Assembly: GCA_938028725.1 (NCBI GenBank)
Contig: CALIMH010000007.1
Coordinates: forward strand, 1 to 64,000
Direction: 5' to 3'
Length of the DNA stretch: 64,000 nt
DNA from: an uncultured Anaerolineae bacterium
GTDB taxonomy: Bacteria > Chloroflexota > Anaerolineae > J036 > Brachytrichaceae
Positions 34,405 to 43,414 of this stretch are shown piece after piece. Position numbers and translations under genes: made by a program. How positions within the stretch are numbered: position 1 is the first letter of the stretch; the number at the start of each line of letters is the position of its first letter. Under the pieces are notes generated by a model. It was not told the origin of the DNA. It did no database searches and was given only the letters and a program-made list of their open reading frames with translations.

Positions 34405-35072
34405 GCGCTCAAGCGGCGTCGCACGGCCGGCAGCCTCAGCACCATCAACACGGCAAGCACTGCGGCGAACACCAGTGCATCTGGGCGGATCAGCAGCGAT
34501 TTGGTCAGCAGCGCAAAATGCAACACCCCTAGCCCAGCAGCAACATATGCCAAGCGGTGAAGCTGCTTCCATCTGCGGCCCAGGCGCACCTGCCAGCTGC
34601 GCGTGGACGTTGCTGCCAGCGGCACAAGCAAGGCAAAGCCGATAAACCCCGCCACGATGTAATACTTCTCCGCCACCGCCTGCGCGATCAGCCCAAGGTC
34701 CAGCCCATAATCCAGCAAGGCAAAGGTAGCCAGGTGTAGCGTGGCGTAAAGGAAGGCATACAGCCCTAACGCGCGCCGCACACGCAACGCATTGCGGAAG
34801 CGCAGCACTGTGTTTAGCGGCGTGCAACTGAGCGACAGCATCAACAGCACCAGCGCCGCTTGTCCTGTTCGCACCAGCGCGTCTTGGATCGGGTTAACAC
34901 TCAAGCCGCCTCGTACGGCGTCCCACGTCAATCGCAGCAGCGGCCACCACGCTCCAACGTGCACTGCCACGCGCAGCGCCGTGTAACCACCGACAAGTTC
35001 GCTGCCCAGCCTAGTAATTTGCCTGCAAGTCCATACCTGCGTATAGCGAAGCCACTGCTGCCTCATAGCCAT
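34398..35072 (-). CDS. msrQ: MsrQ-like haem b membrane subunit (YedZ)
   Basis: Up to 224 aa, ferric-reductase-like fold with 5-6 helices: SVNPIQDALVRTGQAALVLLM, LSCTPL, RRALGLYAFLYATLHLATF (haem His), and GRRWKQLHRLAYVAAGLGVL (haem His). It donates electrons from the quinone pool to MsrP. The open frame from 35072 overlaps msrP by 62 nt; the first helix (VHVGAWWPLLRLTWDAV) begins only after residue 36, so a GTG at 34970 or 34964 is also a reasonable start. Follows msrP in the same direction, as in E. coli. Confidence 0.85.
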   Translation of the reverse strand: MAMRQQWLRYTQVWTCRQITRLGSELVGGYTALRVAVHVGAWWPLLRLTWDAVRGGLSVNPIQDALVRTGQAALVLLMLSLSCTPLNTVLRFRNALRVRRALGLYAFLYATLHLATFALLDYGLDLGLIAQAVAEKYYIVAGFIGFALLVPLAATSTRSWQVRLGRRWKQLHRLAYVAAGLGVLHFALLTKSLLIRPDALVFAAVLAVLMVLRLPAVRRRLSAQ

Positions 35073-35982
35073 TGAACATCAGCGTGGGGCGCCGCCCGCT
35101 CTCCCCGATGCGACGCTCCGTGGCCTGCGACCAGCGCGGATGCGGCTTGGTGGGGTTGACGTTGGAGTAAAAGCCGTACTCATTCGGCGCAACAGTGTTC
35201 CAAAGTGTGCGCGGCTGCTCGCTCACCAACTCGATCTTGACAATTGACTTAATGCTCTTGAAGCCGTACTTCCACGGCACCACCAAGCGCACCGGGGCGC
35301 CATTTTGTGGCGGCAGCGGATGGCCATACAGGCCCGTTGCCAGGAAGGTGAGCTCGTGCATGGCTTCATCCAGCCGCAAGCCTTCTGTGTATGGCCACGG
35401 GTAAAACGGGCGATTTTGCTCCGGCATTTGCTGCGGATCGAACAGGGACTCGAAATACACGTAGCGAGCCGATGGGAGCGGCTCCACTTCACGCAGCAGC
35501 TTGCGTAAGGGGAAACCAACCCACGGGATGACCATAGACCAGCCCTCCACACAACGCAAGCGATAAATGCGCTCTTCTTCGCCGAAGCGCCGCAACGTGT
35601 CGAGGTCGTAGGTGCGCGGGTTGCGCACCAGCCCACCAACCCTCACCGTCCAGGGAGAAATTTTCAGGCAGCGCGCCAGCTCAGCCACGCGCTGCTTATC
35701 CATGGTGAACTCGTAGAAGTTGTTGTAGGTGGTGATCTGCTCCCAGGTGTTGGCCGGATCGCCCAGCTCGTCGAAGCGTGGGCGCGGGTCAATGTTGGGT
35801 TTAGCGCGCAGGTCAACACAGCCGGCCTCAGCACCTTGGCGATCGGTGGGCAAAGCCACGCCACATCCATTCACCAGCGCTGCCTGTGCAGCAACCCATA
35901 GGCCCAGCCGCAACACTCGCCGCCTTGAGAGATACACTTCCTCTGGCGTGATCTCTGAAGAGCGAATCTTCTCTTGTTGCAT
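35011..35982 (-). CDS. msrP: MsrP methionine-sulfoxide reductase, molybdopterin subunit (YedY)
   Basis: 323 aa from ATG 35982. Twin-arginine signal SRRRVLRLGLWVAAQAALVNG; catalytic core with RLRCVEGWSMVIPWVGFPL, where the Cys is the molybdenum ligand; C-terminal APNEYGFYSNVNPTKPHPRW typical of YedY. Repairs oxidised methionines in exported proteins, fed by MsrQ. The open frame extends to 36084, but TAGCAT (35996-35991, minus strand) is 8 nt before 35982 and the residues before it do not fit the family. GCG after the Tat region could be a lipobox, which is unusual for MsrP. Confidence 0.9.
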   Translation of the reverse strand: MQQEKIRSSEITPEEVYLSRRRVLRLGLWVAAQAALVNGCGVALPTDRQGAEAGCVDLRAKPNIDPRPRFDELGDPANTWEQITTYNNFYEFTMDKQRVAELARCLKISPWTVRVGGLVRNPRTYDLDTLRRFGEEERIYRLRCVEGWSMVIPWVGFPLRKLLREVEPLPSARYVYFESLFDPQQMPEQNRPFYPWPYTEGLRLDEAMHELTFLATGLYGHPLPPQNGAPVRLVVPWKYGFKSIKSIVKIELVSEQPRTLWNTVAPNEYGFYSNVNPTKPHPRWSQATERRIGESGRRPTLMFNGYEAAVASLYAGMDLQANY

Positions 35983-36106
35983 CGTGGCCAATGCTAATGG
36001 GCAAAGCTGAACCTCGGCCTCGAACCCTGCACGCTCTGAACAGACGCTCATGATGCCCAGAGACCATGCGAAGGCAACTGTCAAACGCTGCTATGCTTAT
36101 TTGCGT

Positions 36107-37933
36107 ATGCATGCGACCCGCGAACTGCTCACGCAGGCGCTGCAAAAACAATTCGGCCTTACCGACTTCCGAGCAGGACAGCGCGAGGCGCTGGAACACC
36201 TGCTCGCCAGGCAGCACGTTTTAGTGGTAATGCCGACCGGCAGCGGCAAGTCACTGATCTACCAGCTCTACGCGCTCACCCACCCCGGCACAACAGTGGT
36301 GATCTCGCCGCTCATCGCGCTAATGAAAGACCAGGTGGATCGGCTGCAAGCACAAGGCATCGCGGCGGCGTTTATCAACAGCACTATCTCGCCCGAGGAA
36401 CAGCAGCGCCGCCTTCAGGCAATGCAGCAAGGCGCTTACAAGCTGGTGTATATTGCGCCGGAGCGGTTGCGCAACCCCAGCTTCCTCGCCGCACTGCGCC
36501 AGACACCTTTGGCACTGTTGGCCGTGGACGAAGCCCACTGCATCTCGCAGTGGGGCCACGACTTCCGCCCCGATTACTTGTATCTGAGCGAGGTGCGCCA
36601 ACTGCTGGGCAACCCGCTCACCATTGCGCTCACCGCCACGGCAACCCCAGAAGTGCAACAGGACATCTTGGAACACCTGCAGATTCCACATGCAGCGCGC
36701 GTTGTGACTGGCTTCCAGCGCCCCAACCTGATCTTTCACGTGCGCCTCACACCGGATGCTGGCGCCAAGCTCCGCGAATTACGCCGCTTGTTGAACGTAG
36801 TGCGCGGCAAAGCCGGCATCGCGTACGTGGGCACGCGCAACGAAGCTGTCGAGCTGGGCAGAATCCTGCGCGAGCGCCTCAACGTGCCGGCTTACATTTA
36901 CCACGGCGGGATGGAGCCTTCAGAACGCGCGGACGCACAGGAAAGCTGGCTCTGTGACCCGGCTGGCGTGATGGTTGCCACCAACGCCTTCGGCATGGGC
37001 GTGGACCGCCCCGACGTGCGCTTCGTGGTGCACTACACCATTCCCGGCTCGCTGGAGGCTTACTACCAAGAGGCAGGTCGTGCCGGACGCGATGGGCGAC
37101 TGGCCCAGTGCGTGTTGCTTTACGCGCCACAAGACCGCTACCTGCAGGAGTGGTTCATCGAGAACGATGCGCCATCGCTCAAGACGCTGCGCGCATTGCA
37201 CACCATGCTCCATGAGCGCGCAACCAACCACATCGCAACCATCTCGCCAGAACGCGCTATGAGCACACTGCGGCTGAGCGAATCCCAGCTCCGCGTTGGA
37301 TTGTCCCACTTAGAGCAAGTGGGCGCGTTACTGCGCCTTCATGATGACCCTCGCAACCTGCGCTGCGAAGTGCGCGCGCTTGACGAGGACATGCTGAATG
37401 CGATCCAAGAACGCCTGGCGCGTTGGCGCAATTACAAGCGCGCCCAACTTGAGAAGATGATCGCCTATGCCGAGACCACTGACCGCTGCCGCCAACAGAT
37501 GCTGCTGGAGCATTTCGGCGACCACACACCAGTGCGCGCGCGCCCTTGCTGCGACTTTCACATCCGCCTCGCGCGCGGCATCCCCCATCCCTCTTTCCGC
37601 ATGGCGCGCGACCCAGACGCAGCAAAGGACAAGACGCCCTCGCTGGAGATCACCGCTCAACTCTTTGCGCAAGGGCTGAGCCTGGAAGAGGTGGCCGCAC
37701 AGCGTGGCTTGGCGCGCAGCATAATCTACGTGCACGCCGCCCAGCTCATCGCGCAGGGAAGGCTTGCGCTCGACCGTGTGGTGAGTGCGCCGTTGTCATC
37801 ACTCATCCAGGAGGCTGCTGCGAAGGCGTCAACTTTGGAACACGTCGCTGCCGTTAAAGCGCTGCTGCCATCGTCAGTGGAGTATGGTGCGATCCGTTGC
37901 GTATTGGCTCACTTGCGCCGGGGGGGAAATTGA
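36107..37933 (+). CDS. recQ: RecQ-family DNA helicase with HTH_40-type C-terminus
   Basis: 608 aa from ATG 36107. Helicase motifs: GLTDFRAGQREALEHLL, VVMPTGSGKSLIYQL (I), VDEAHCISQWGHDFRPDY (II), ALTATATPEV (III), IPGSLEAYYQEAGRAGRDG (VI). RecQ zinc domain has Cys residues in ETTDRCRQQMLLEHFGD and RARPCCDFH, one fewer than the usual four unless the fourth is elsewhere. C-terminus replaces the HRDC domain with a helix-turn-helix (TAQLFAQGLSLEEVAAQRGL). The 36050 frame start is possible; TATGCT (36092-36097) before 36107 supports the shorter form. Confidence 0.92.
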   Translation: MHATRELLTQALQKQFGLTDFRAGQREALEHLLARQHVLVVMPTGSGKSLIYQLYALTHPGTTVVISPLIALMKDQVDRLQAQGIAAAFINSTISPEEQQRRLQAMQQGAYKLVYIAPERLRNPSFLAALRQTPLALLAVDEAHCISQWGHDFRPDYLYLSEVRQLLGNPLTIALTATATPEVQQDILEHLQIPHAARVVTGFQRPNLIFHVRLTPDAGAKLRELRRLLNVVRGKAGIAYVGTRNEAVELGRILRERLNVPAYIYHGGMEPSERADAQESWLCDPAGVMVATNAFGMGVDRPDVRFVVHYTIPGSLEAYYQEAGRAGRDGRLAQCVLLYAPQDRYLQEWFIENDAPSLKTLRALHTMLHERATNHIATISPERAMSTLRLSESQLRVGLSHLEQVGALLRLHDDPRNLRCEVRALDEDMLNAIQERLARWRNYKRAQLEKMIAYAETTDRCRQQMLLEHFGDHTPVRARPCCDFHIRLARGIPHPSFRMARDPDAAKDKTPSLEITAQLFAQGLSLEEVAAQRGLARSIIYVHAAQLIAQGRLALDRVVSAPLSSLIQEAAAKASTLEHVAAVKALLPSSVEYGAIRCVLAHLRRGGN

Positions 37934-37938
37934 CAACC

Positions 37939-38496
37939 ATGCGCGCTTTCCTTGCCCTCCCACTCGATGCCACTGCGCACAGCGCGTTGGCAAGCACTTT
38001 GCGCACGTTGCAGCGCGCATCATGGGCGCGCGAAGTGCGCTGGGTAGCTGAGGAGAATCTGCACCTCACCGTGCGCTTCTTGGGGGATGTGAGCGAGGCG
38101 CGACAAGCACGGCTTCGCGCAGCGCTGAGCACACACCTCCGCGAGGCCAATCTACCATCAGCGCTGCATCTTCATGTGAGTGCGCCTTCACTCTTCCCGA
38201 CTGGGCGACGCCCACGTGTGGTGGCGTGCTTGGTTGAGACCAACGCGGCGTTGCTCACGCTCGCTGCAATTGCAGAGCATTGCGCCCAGGCCGTAGGACT
38301 GCCGGCGGAGACAAAGCCGTTCCAACCACACATCACATTGGGACGTCTGCGCGACGGTGCCGCCTTGCCATCGCTGCGTTCCACTCCCATCGCGCTGAGC
38401 ATGTGCGCCGACCAGCTTTGCCTATATCGCAGCACGCTCACACCCAAAGGCGCGATCTACACCCCAGAGTGGACCTGCGCGTGGGCAGCGTGCTGA
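37939..38496 (+). CDS. thpR: RNA 2',3'-cyclic phosphodiesterase (ThpR / 2H family)
   Basis: 185 aa from ATG 37939, 5 nt after the recQ stop. Starts MRAFLALPLD. The two 2H phosphoesterase motifs are NLHLTVRFLGD (about residue 38) and FQPHITLGRLRD (about residue 130). It opens 2',3'-cyclic phosphate ends and can ligate tRNA halves in vitro in relatives; the physiological role is unsettled. GGGGGG at the recQ end can serve as ribosome-binding site. Cotranscribed with recQ. Confidence 0.9.
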   Translation: MRAFLALPLDATAHSALASTLRTLQRASWAREVRWVAEENLHLTVRFLGDVSEARQARLRAALSTHLREANLPSALHLHVSAPSLFPTGRRPRVVACLVETNAALLTLAAIAEHCAQAVGLPAETKPFQPHITLGRLRDGAALPSLRSTPIALSMCADQLCLYRSTLTPKGAIYTPEWTCAWAAC

Positions 38497-38800
38497 TGCG
38501 CTCACAGCGTGCAATTCACAGCGCAAGCAACATCAGCCAGAAAGCGCGCGGCCGAGCAGCAGCCGAATCAGCCAAGATGACCTTGGCGTCGGTGACAGCT
38601 ATGCGTTCGCCCAATCCCCGCACATCGGTAAAACGGCGGGTGTGGTGCGTCCATGCCATAGCTCTGCCGGTTCGGGCTGTGCCACAGCAAACAACACTCA
38701 CCATGCCCCGAGCACGCCAGCGAATGCTGCAGCGCCAACGTAGCTGAGCTTGCGCAACTGGCATCCCTTCACCGAATTAATCCCCGCCCATCGCCATCGC
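38497..38800. other. 304-nt stretch with no convincing gene
   Basis: Between thpR and the PIG-L gene I find no ORF with family similarity. The minus strand has an open frame from 38764 to 38516. In another minus-strand frame, a short hydrophobic stretch (RKLSYVGAAAFAGVLGAW, about 38757-38704) is followed by a stop and more coding-like sequence (VLFAVAQPEPAELW). This looks like remains of a small exported or membrane protein, but it is not secure enough to call. No hairpin with T-tract seen. Confidence 0.4.
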
Positions 38801-39487
38801 TCACAGTGCGACGCGCCGAAAGCTCTCAAAGTAGCGCACGCTGCCATCAGCCAGCAGGCGCAACATACCTTGCCGAACGCGCAGCGCTAGCTCCTCCGGA
38901 TCGCGAATCTGTGAGGCGTGCTGCAAGATCGCAGCGATCTTGCGCTCTACGTAGCTTGTGACGTCCACCAACAGGTTTGGCTGCGTGGACCCAGCGAAGT
39001 ACACCTCCTGCGGATAGTGCGGCTGCAAGCCTTCGGCAAGCAGCGAGGGGAAGTACATCCGATTGCCTGCCGCTGGGAAGATCGCGTCGCAGACCAGCAT
39101 CCCGGCAACACGGTGATCGCTGTGATTGATGCGGGTGGCGCCGTAGTGCAGCGTCAGCGGATCGGTGGTGAGCACAACATCTGGGCGATGATGGCGCAGT
39201 TCTCGGACGACCAGCCGGCGCGCAAGGGAGTCATTGATCAGCTCGCCATCGGTCAGCGCAAGGAACTGCACAGACTGCACGCCAAGCAGCGCAGCGGCAG
39301 CGCATTGCTCTGCCTGGCGCATGCGCACAAGGCGCTCCGTTGTCATGTCTGGGTCATCGCTGCCCTTGTCGCCGCTGGTGAGGATCACGTAGCGCACCTC
39401 ATGGCCTTCTTCGCACCAACGGGCGATAGTGCCGCCAGCAAAAAATTCCGGATCATCCGGATGCGCGACCACAACCAGCACACGCAT
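38801..39487 (-). CDS. PIG-L/LmbE-family deacetylase (first copy)
   Basis: 228 aa. Metal site VVVAHPDDPEFFAGG near the N-terminus and RINHSDHRVAGMLVCDAIFP (about residues 120-139), the zinc-binding HPDD and HxxH motifs of N-acetylglucosaminyl-type deacetylases such as MshB/BshB. The substrate is unknown: a sugar, thiol precursor or lipid. A second, more diverged copy is at 59441. Lies 24 nt after ricT, so probably cotranscribed with it. Confidence 0.88.
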   Translation of the reverse strand: MRVLVVVAHPDDPEFFAGGTIARWCEEGHEVRYVILTSGDKGSDDPDMTTERLVRMRQAEQCAAAALLGVQSVQFLALTDGELINDSLARRLVVRELRHHRPDVVLTTDPLTLHYGATRINHSDHRVAGMLVCDAIFPAAGNRMYFPSLLAEGLQPHYPQEVYFAGSTQPNLLVDVTSYVERKIAAILQHASQIRDPEELALRVRQGMLRLLADGSVRYFESFRRVAL

Positions 39488-39511
39488 GCGATGAGCTACA
39501 CACTCGGCCGG

Positions 39512-40780
39512 CTACGCCTGTGCTGCATCAGCAGGCTTGTTGCTGCCGCCTCGCTTCCTGCGCCGGCGACGCTTTTTGCCAGGCTTAGCGGAGGCGGACG
39601 GCTGCGCGGGAGCTGTTGCGGCTGCAGCTTGAGCGGGAGCTTGCACTTCTTTGGCAGATGAGGAGCCAGCTTTCTTCTTCCGCTTGCGCTTCCTTTTGCC
39701 AGGGGTCGTCACGCCCAGCACGCCGGATATCGAAGTGTCCTGTGCCGCAGATGGCGCTGCGGAAGCTGTCGGCTCACTGGGGGCAGCCGCTTCAGAGCCG
39801 CCGTTGCGGCCGCAGTTGCACTCGCCGTTTTCATGCTTGTCGCACGTGCCGCTCATCGCCTTCTCTTGCAGGCGCTTTAGCTCCTCCAGCGGTGTGAGCT
39901 GCTCGCGGTGGAAGACCACTTCGCGCGCATCCGCCCCCTCGCCGAATCGCACGCGCACAGAATCGCGCAAGTGCAAAATCTCCACCACCTTCCCTTCTCC
40001 CATCGGGGTGCCGACCATGCTTTTGAGCTTGGGCAGATGGCGGCGCGCTTCTACGTACTGCTCGTACTCGTAGATCAGGCAGCAACGCAACCGCCCGCAC
40101 ATGCCGGTGATGTCGTGAGGGTTGAGGCTGAGGTTTTGCTCCTTGGCATGTTTGATCGAGATCGGGCTGAACTCGGTGAGGAAGCGCGAGCAACAACGCT
40201 CCTCGATGCCGCAAGCGCCCATGCCGCCCAGGATTTTGGCCACCTCGCGGGGGCCGATCTGGCGCATCTCGATGCGGGCGCGATACAGTCGGCTCATCGC
40301 CTCGCGCAGCGCGCCCACTTCCACGCGCTCTTCCTCGTCGGTGGAGTAGAGAAAGGTGATCGTCTGGCCATCAACACTGTATTCAGCACGCACGATCTTG
40401 ATGGGCAACTTCAGCGCTGCGCTCTCGGCGCGGCAAGCGATCATGGCCTCTAGCTCTTTGGTCTGGTAGTAATGCCGCATGGCCATATCGCGGCCAGTCG
40501 CGCGCCGCTCAACTGGTCGATAGGTGGCTTGTGGATCTCGAGGGGGCTTGAGCGTCGCCACCTGTGCCATCTGCCTGCCGCGCGCCGACTCCACAATCAC
40601 CCAATCGCCCACCTGAAGGTCGGGGATGTGAGTAGCGTCGTAGTAAAACACCTTGCCGGCGCGCTGAAAGCGCACGCCCACCAGCAAGCGCTGTGGCGGC
40701 GGAGGGGCAGGCTGCGGCTGGCCGGTCCACTCTGGCAAGTCGAAGATAGATGGCTCAGCAGCAGCGGGAACCTCGGTCAT
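39512..40780 (-). CDS. RicT-like PSP1 domain protein with long basic tail
   Basis: 422 aa from ATG 40780 (GTG 40786 also possible). The PSP1 C-terminal domain (about 90-285) has the Cys-rich elements GACGIEERCCSRFL and GMCGRLRCCLIYE, which in RicT/YaaT bind an Fe-S cluster. The tail from about 300 includes CDKHENGECNCG and low-complexity Ala/Ser with lysine-arginine patches (KRKRKRKKK, KKRRRRRKRGG), suggesting RNA binding. In Bacillus RicT works with RicA and RicF on RNase Y; neither partner is nearby. TACAAT (40797-40792) is 11 nt before the ATG. Confidence 0.85.
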   Translation of the reverse strand: MTEVPAAAEPSIFDLPEWTGQPQPAPPPPQRLLVGVRFQRAGKVFYYDATHIPDLQVGDWVIVESARGRQMAQVATLKPPRDPQATYRPVERRATGRDMAMRHYYQTKELEAMIACRAESAALKLPIKIVRAEYSVDGQTITFLYSTDEEERVEVGALREAMSRLYRARIEMRQIGPREVAKILGGMGACGIEERCCSRFLTEFSPISIKHAKEQNLSLNPHDITGMCGRLRCCLIYEYEQYVEARRHLPKLKSMVGTPMGEGKVVEILHLRDSVRVRFGEGADAREVVFHREQLTPLEELKRLQEKAMSGTCDKHENGECNCGRNGGSEAAAPSEPTASAAPSAAQDTSISGVLGVTTPGKRKRKRKKKAGSSSAKEVQAPAQAAAATAPAQPSASAKPGKKRRRRRKRGGSNKPADAAQA

Positions 40781-40791
40781 GGTCACGAAAG

Positions 40792-40797
40792 ATTGTA
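40792..40797 (-). promoter_or_regulatory. -10 box of the ricT-like gene (leaderless type)
   Basis: TACAAT on the minus strand, 11 nt before ATG 40780 (5 nt before GTG 40786). No Shine-Dalgarno in between. Confidence 0.4.
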
Positions 40798-40852
40798 GGG
40801 CACGTTGCGGCGAGGCAGCGTCAATCCTCGAGGGTGTGGCAGAACAACACTG

Positions 40853-41278
40853 CTACGTGGCATGGCGCTTAGCGCGCACATGTGCGATCCAGTCGCCGCT
40901 GGTGATGCGCCTGGAGAGTTGAAAGTGGCGCGGATTGCACTCGTACACCCAAGCTTCGCACTGACCACCATCTTGCAGCTGAATGGTGCAACGGCGACGC
41001 CAGTAGTGGCTGCCTTCTAAGTCGCGCTTATCAAACTCCTCGACGCGGTCCATGCGGCGCAGCGCTGCTTGGCTCACGCGATACACCTCACCCACTACTG
41101 CCACGCTCTCTGGGCCATCGCCAATCACCAAGCCTGGATAAGCGCCGAAGTCGTACAAGACCCCACGCAGGCTACCGAACCCGATCAACTCTGCATCGGG
41201 GAACAAGCCGGGTATCGCTCGGCTTCCGCCCTGGCGCAGAGTGCCGTACACGAACACCAGCTCGCGATCGCTCACCAT
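40853..41278 (-). CDS. Gamma-glutamylcyclotransferase-like (GGCT/AIG2) protein
   Basis: 141 aa. The fold signature YGTLRQGGSR follows the first strand (ELVFVYGTLR), and the rest has GVLYDFGAYPGLV, then VVGEVYRVSQAALRRMDRVE with the catalytic-type Glu (VEEFD). Releases 5-oxoproline from gamma-glutamyl amines or peptides in relatives; the exact substrate is not predictable. ATG lies one base after the Mrp stop, so translationally coupled to it. Confidence 0.85.
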   Translation of the reverse strand: MVSDRELVFVYGTLRQGGSRAIPGLFPDAELIGFGSLRGVLYDFGAYPGLVIGDGPESVAVVGEVYRVSQAALRRMDRVEEFDKRDLEGSHYWRRRCTIQLQDGGQCEAWVYECNPRHFQLSRRITSGDWIAHVRAKRHAT

Positions 41279-41279
41279 G

Positions 41280-42398
41280 CTACTGAATAACCGAAATAGG
41301 TATGACGTTGCCCTGCTGGAAATTCAGCACACTCACCCGTCCCGCGACTAAGCCGGCGATCTCGCGCAACTTGCGCGCTGCCTCGCTGTTGGGATAAGCG
41401 ACGACCACTGGCATCCCGCTATCGCCGCCCACCCGCATCATCGGATCAAGCGGGATGCTGCCCAAGAACGGCACGCCTTTCAACGCTGCCAATCGCTCGC
41501 CGCCGCCCTCGCCAAAGAGCGCGACGCGCTGGCCAGAGTTCGGATCGACGTATGGCCCCATGTTCTCGATCACGCCGATGATCGGCACCTTGAGCTGCTC
41601 AAACGTCGCCAACCCTTTCAGCGCGTCGCTCATGCTGACCAATTGTGGTGTGGTGACGATTACGCCCATCACACCGCGCGCAGTTTGCGCCAACGATAGC
41701 TGCGCGTCGCCCGTTCCTGGCGGCATGTCCACCACCAGATAATCCAGCTCGCCCCATTCCACATCTTGCAGGAACTGGCGGATCGCGCTGTGGAGCATCG
41801 GGCCGCGCCACACCAGCGGAGCTTCCGCAGGATAGATGAAGCCGATGCTGAAAATCTTGATGCCGAACTTTTCAGCAGGGATCAGCTTGCCATCTTTCTG
41901 CGCCACGCTCGGGCGCGTGTGACCATCTGGCAACAGCTCTGCCATTGGCAGGCCCACCATAAGCGGCACATTTGGGCCATACACGTCGTTATCCAGCAAC
42001 CCCACTCGAGCACCAGCTTGGCCAAGCGCAATGGCGAGGTTGACAGCCACCGTGCTCTTGCCAACACCGCCCTTGCCAGAGGCGACAGCGATGATGTTCT
42101 TGATCGGCGTATCCAATGCGCCGCGCATCCGAGCGTTGGCTGCCACGTTGCTGGTCCAGCCGATGGTGATGGTGCCGATGTTTGGGATTTTGGCCAGCTC
42201 GGCGCGCGCTGCGCGCTCCATCACGTCTTTGAGAGGGCAAGCGGGGGTGGTTAGTTCAATCTTGAAGCTCACGTCCTGGCCGCGGATGGTCAGATCCTTG
42301 ATCATGTTCAGCGTGACCAAGTCTTTTTGCAGCTCTGGCTCGATCACGCGGGAGAGCGCTGCGAGGACTTCCTGCTCGGTAATTGCCATGGCTTTCAT
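41280..42398 (-). CDS. mrp: Mrp/NBP35-type P-loop ATPase, Fe-S carrier family
   Basis: 372 aa (or 369 from ATG 42389). N-terminal MIP18/FeS_assembly_P domain (1 to about 90; IEPELQKDLVTLNMI, TTPACPLKDVMER), then ParA/MinD-type ATPase with the deviant Walker A VASGKGGVGKSTVAVNLA and DYLVVDMPPGTGDAQL. The CxxC that bridges a [4Fe-4S] cluster between two monomers in many Mrp/ApbC proteins is replaced: the stretch reads ENMGPYVDPNSGQRVALFG. The Cys in TTPACP remains. It may be a cluster carrier that binds differently or a divergent regulator. Confidence 0.88.
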   Translation of the reverse strand: MKAMAITEQEVLAALSRVIEPELQKDLVTLNMIKDLTIRGQDVSFKIELTTPACPLKDVMERAARAELAKIPNIGTITIGWTSNVAANARMRGALDTPIKNIIAVASGKGGVGKSTVAVNLAIALGQAGARVGLLDNDVYGPNVPLMVGLPMAELLPDGHTRPSVAQKDGKLIPAEKFGIKIFSIGFIYPAEAPLVWRGPMLHSAIRQFLQDVEWGELDYLVVDMPPGTGDAQLSLAQTARGVMGVIVTTPQLVSMSDALKGLATFEQLKVPIIGVIENMGPYVDPNSGQRVALFGEGGGERLAALKGVPFLGSIPLDPMMRVGGDSGMPVVVAYPNSEAARKLREIAGLVAGRVSVLNFQQGNVIPISVIQ

Positions 42399-42466
42399 GC
42401 TCCGGAGATACGCTATGCGATTTTAGCAGTCTGAGTGCGCCTGCTGAGAGCAAAGCTTAACTGTGC

Positions 42467-43396
42467 TCAACACCGCTCCACCCGCACCAGCGGGCGCAAG
42501 CGCGCGACATCGGCGGGGTCAATGCCAGCCGTGGATAGTTGCAACACTGCCGCTGTTGCCATGGCAACGCTGAGCCGCAGCGTCTCCTCGCGCGGCATCT
42601 GGTTGGCGAGGCCGGCCGCTAGCCCGCCCACCATCGCATCGCCCGCGCCAGCAGTGTTGCGCGGCTGAACCGGCACGGGCCATGCTCGCCAAACGCCTTG
42701 CTCGGTGAGAGCAACCGCGCCCTCCTCACCCAGCGAGGCCAGCACATTCACACCAAAGCGAGCGCGCACCTCGCGCGCTGCTGCAATGGCTGCTGCAACG
42801 TCGCGCACTTCTCGCTGGACGATCTGCGCCAATTCGTCGCGGTTTGGTTTCACCCAGTCGGGCTGCGCCGGCAATGCGTGGCGCAGCGCATCGCCGCTGG
42901 CATCGAGGATGGTGAACACCTGGTGTCGGCGCGCCAGCGCAATGGCGCGCGCGTATAGCGAGGTGCTACAACCAGGCGGCAAGCTCCCACCCAACACCAA
43001 GCAGCGCGCCGATGGAAGTGCTGCCTCCAAGGCCTGCATTAACGCTTGTTCGTGCGTAGGGGTCACACGCAACGACTCACATGTGATCGTGGTGAAGCTC
43101 TGATCGGCCTCACCGACAATGACCACATTGACGCGCGTCTCGCCTTCACAAGCGTTGAAGCGCGGACAAACGCCGTGAGCCGCGACCATTTGCGTTAACC
43201 GCTCGCCCACAATGCCAGCAGCAAAACCCATCGCGGTGACAGCGTAGCCCATATCCGCCAACGCCACTGCCGCCACCACACCTTTGCCGGTGGGGCTGAA
43301 GTCTTCGGCGCTGGCTCGCAGCGTGCGGTTTGGGATCAACCGTGGCAGGATCAGCACCCGGTCAATCGCTGTATTGGGCGTAAGGGTGAGGATCAC
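42467..43396 (-). CDS. PfkB-family hexose-phosphate kinase (1-phosphofructokinase/LacC-like)
   Basis: 309 aa. Opens ILTLTPNTAIDRVL, as in FruK/LacC/PfkB subfamily proteins. C-terminal signature NTAGAGDAMVGGLAAGLA with the catalytic Asp of GAGD, and KPNRDEL in the middle. Likely phosphorylates fructose 1-phosphate, tagatose 6-phosphate or fructose 6-phosphate. GTG start at 43396, 18 nt after the HAD gene. Ser/Thr in SPTGKGVVAAVAL replaces the more usual GGKG(I/V)N, so substrate binding may differ. Confidence 0.85.
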   Translation of the reverse strand: MILTLTPNTAIDRVLILPRLIPNRTLRASAEDFSPTGKGVVAAVALADMGYAVTAMGFAAGIVGERLTQMVAAHGVCPRFNACEGETRVNVVIVGEADQSFTTITCESLRVTPTHEQALMQALEAALPSARCLVLGGSLPPGCSTSLYARAIALARRHQVFTILDASGDALRHALPAQPDWVKPNRDELAQIVQREVRDVAAAIAAAREVRARFGVNVLASLGEEGAVALTEQGVWRAWPVPVQPRNTAGAGDAMVGGLAAGLANQMPREETLRLSVAMATAAVLQLSTAGIDPADVARLRPLVRVERC

Positions 43397-43414
43397 AGTA
43401 CTGCGATCAAGCGT

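Noticed and set aside
38516-38764. 82-codon minus-strand frame between thpR and the PIG-L gene
   Set aside because: Odd composition, no start signal, and coding-like fragments appear in different frames; at most a gene remnant.
39540-39720. Repeated basic codons in the ricT-like gene tail
   Set aside because: Low-complexity protein tail; no exact DNA repeats suggesting a mobile or CRISPR-like array.
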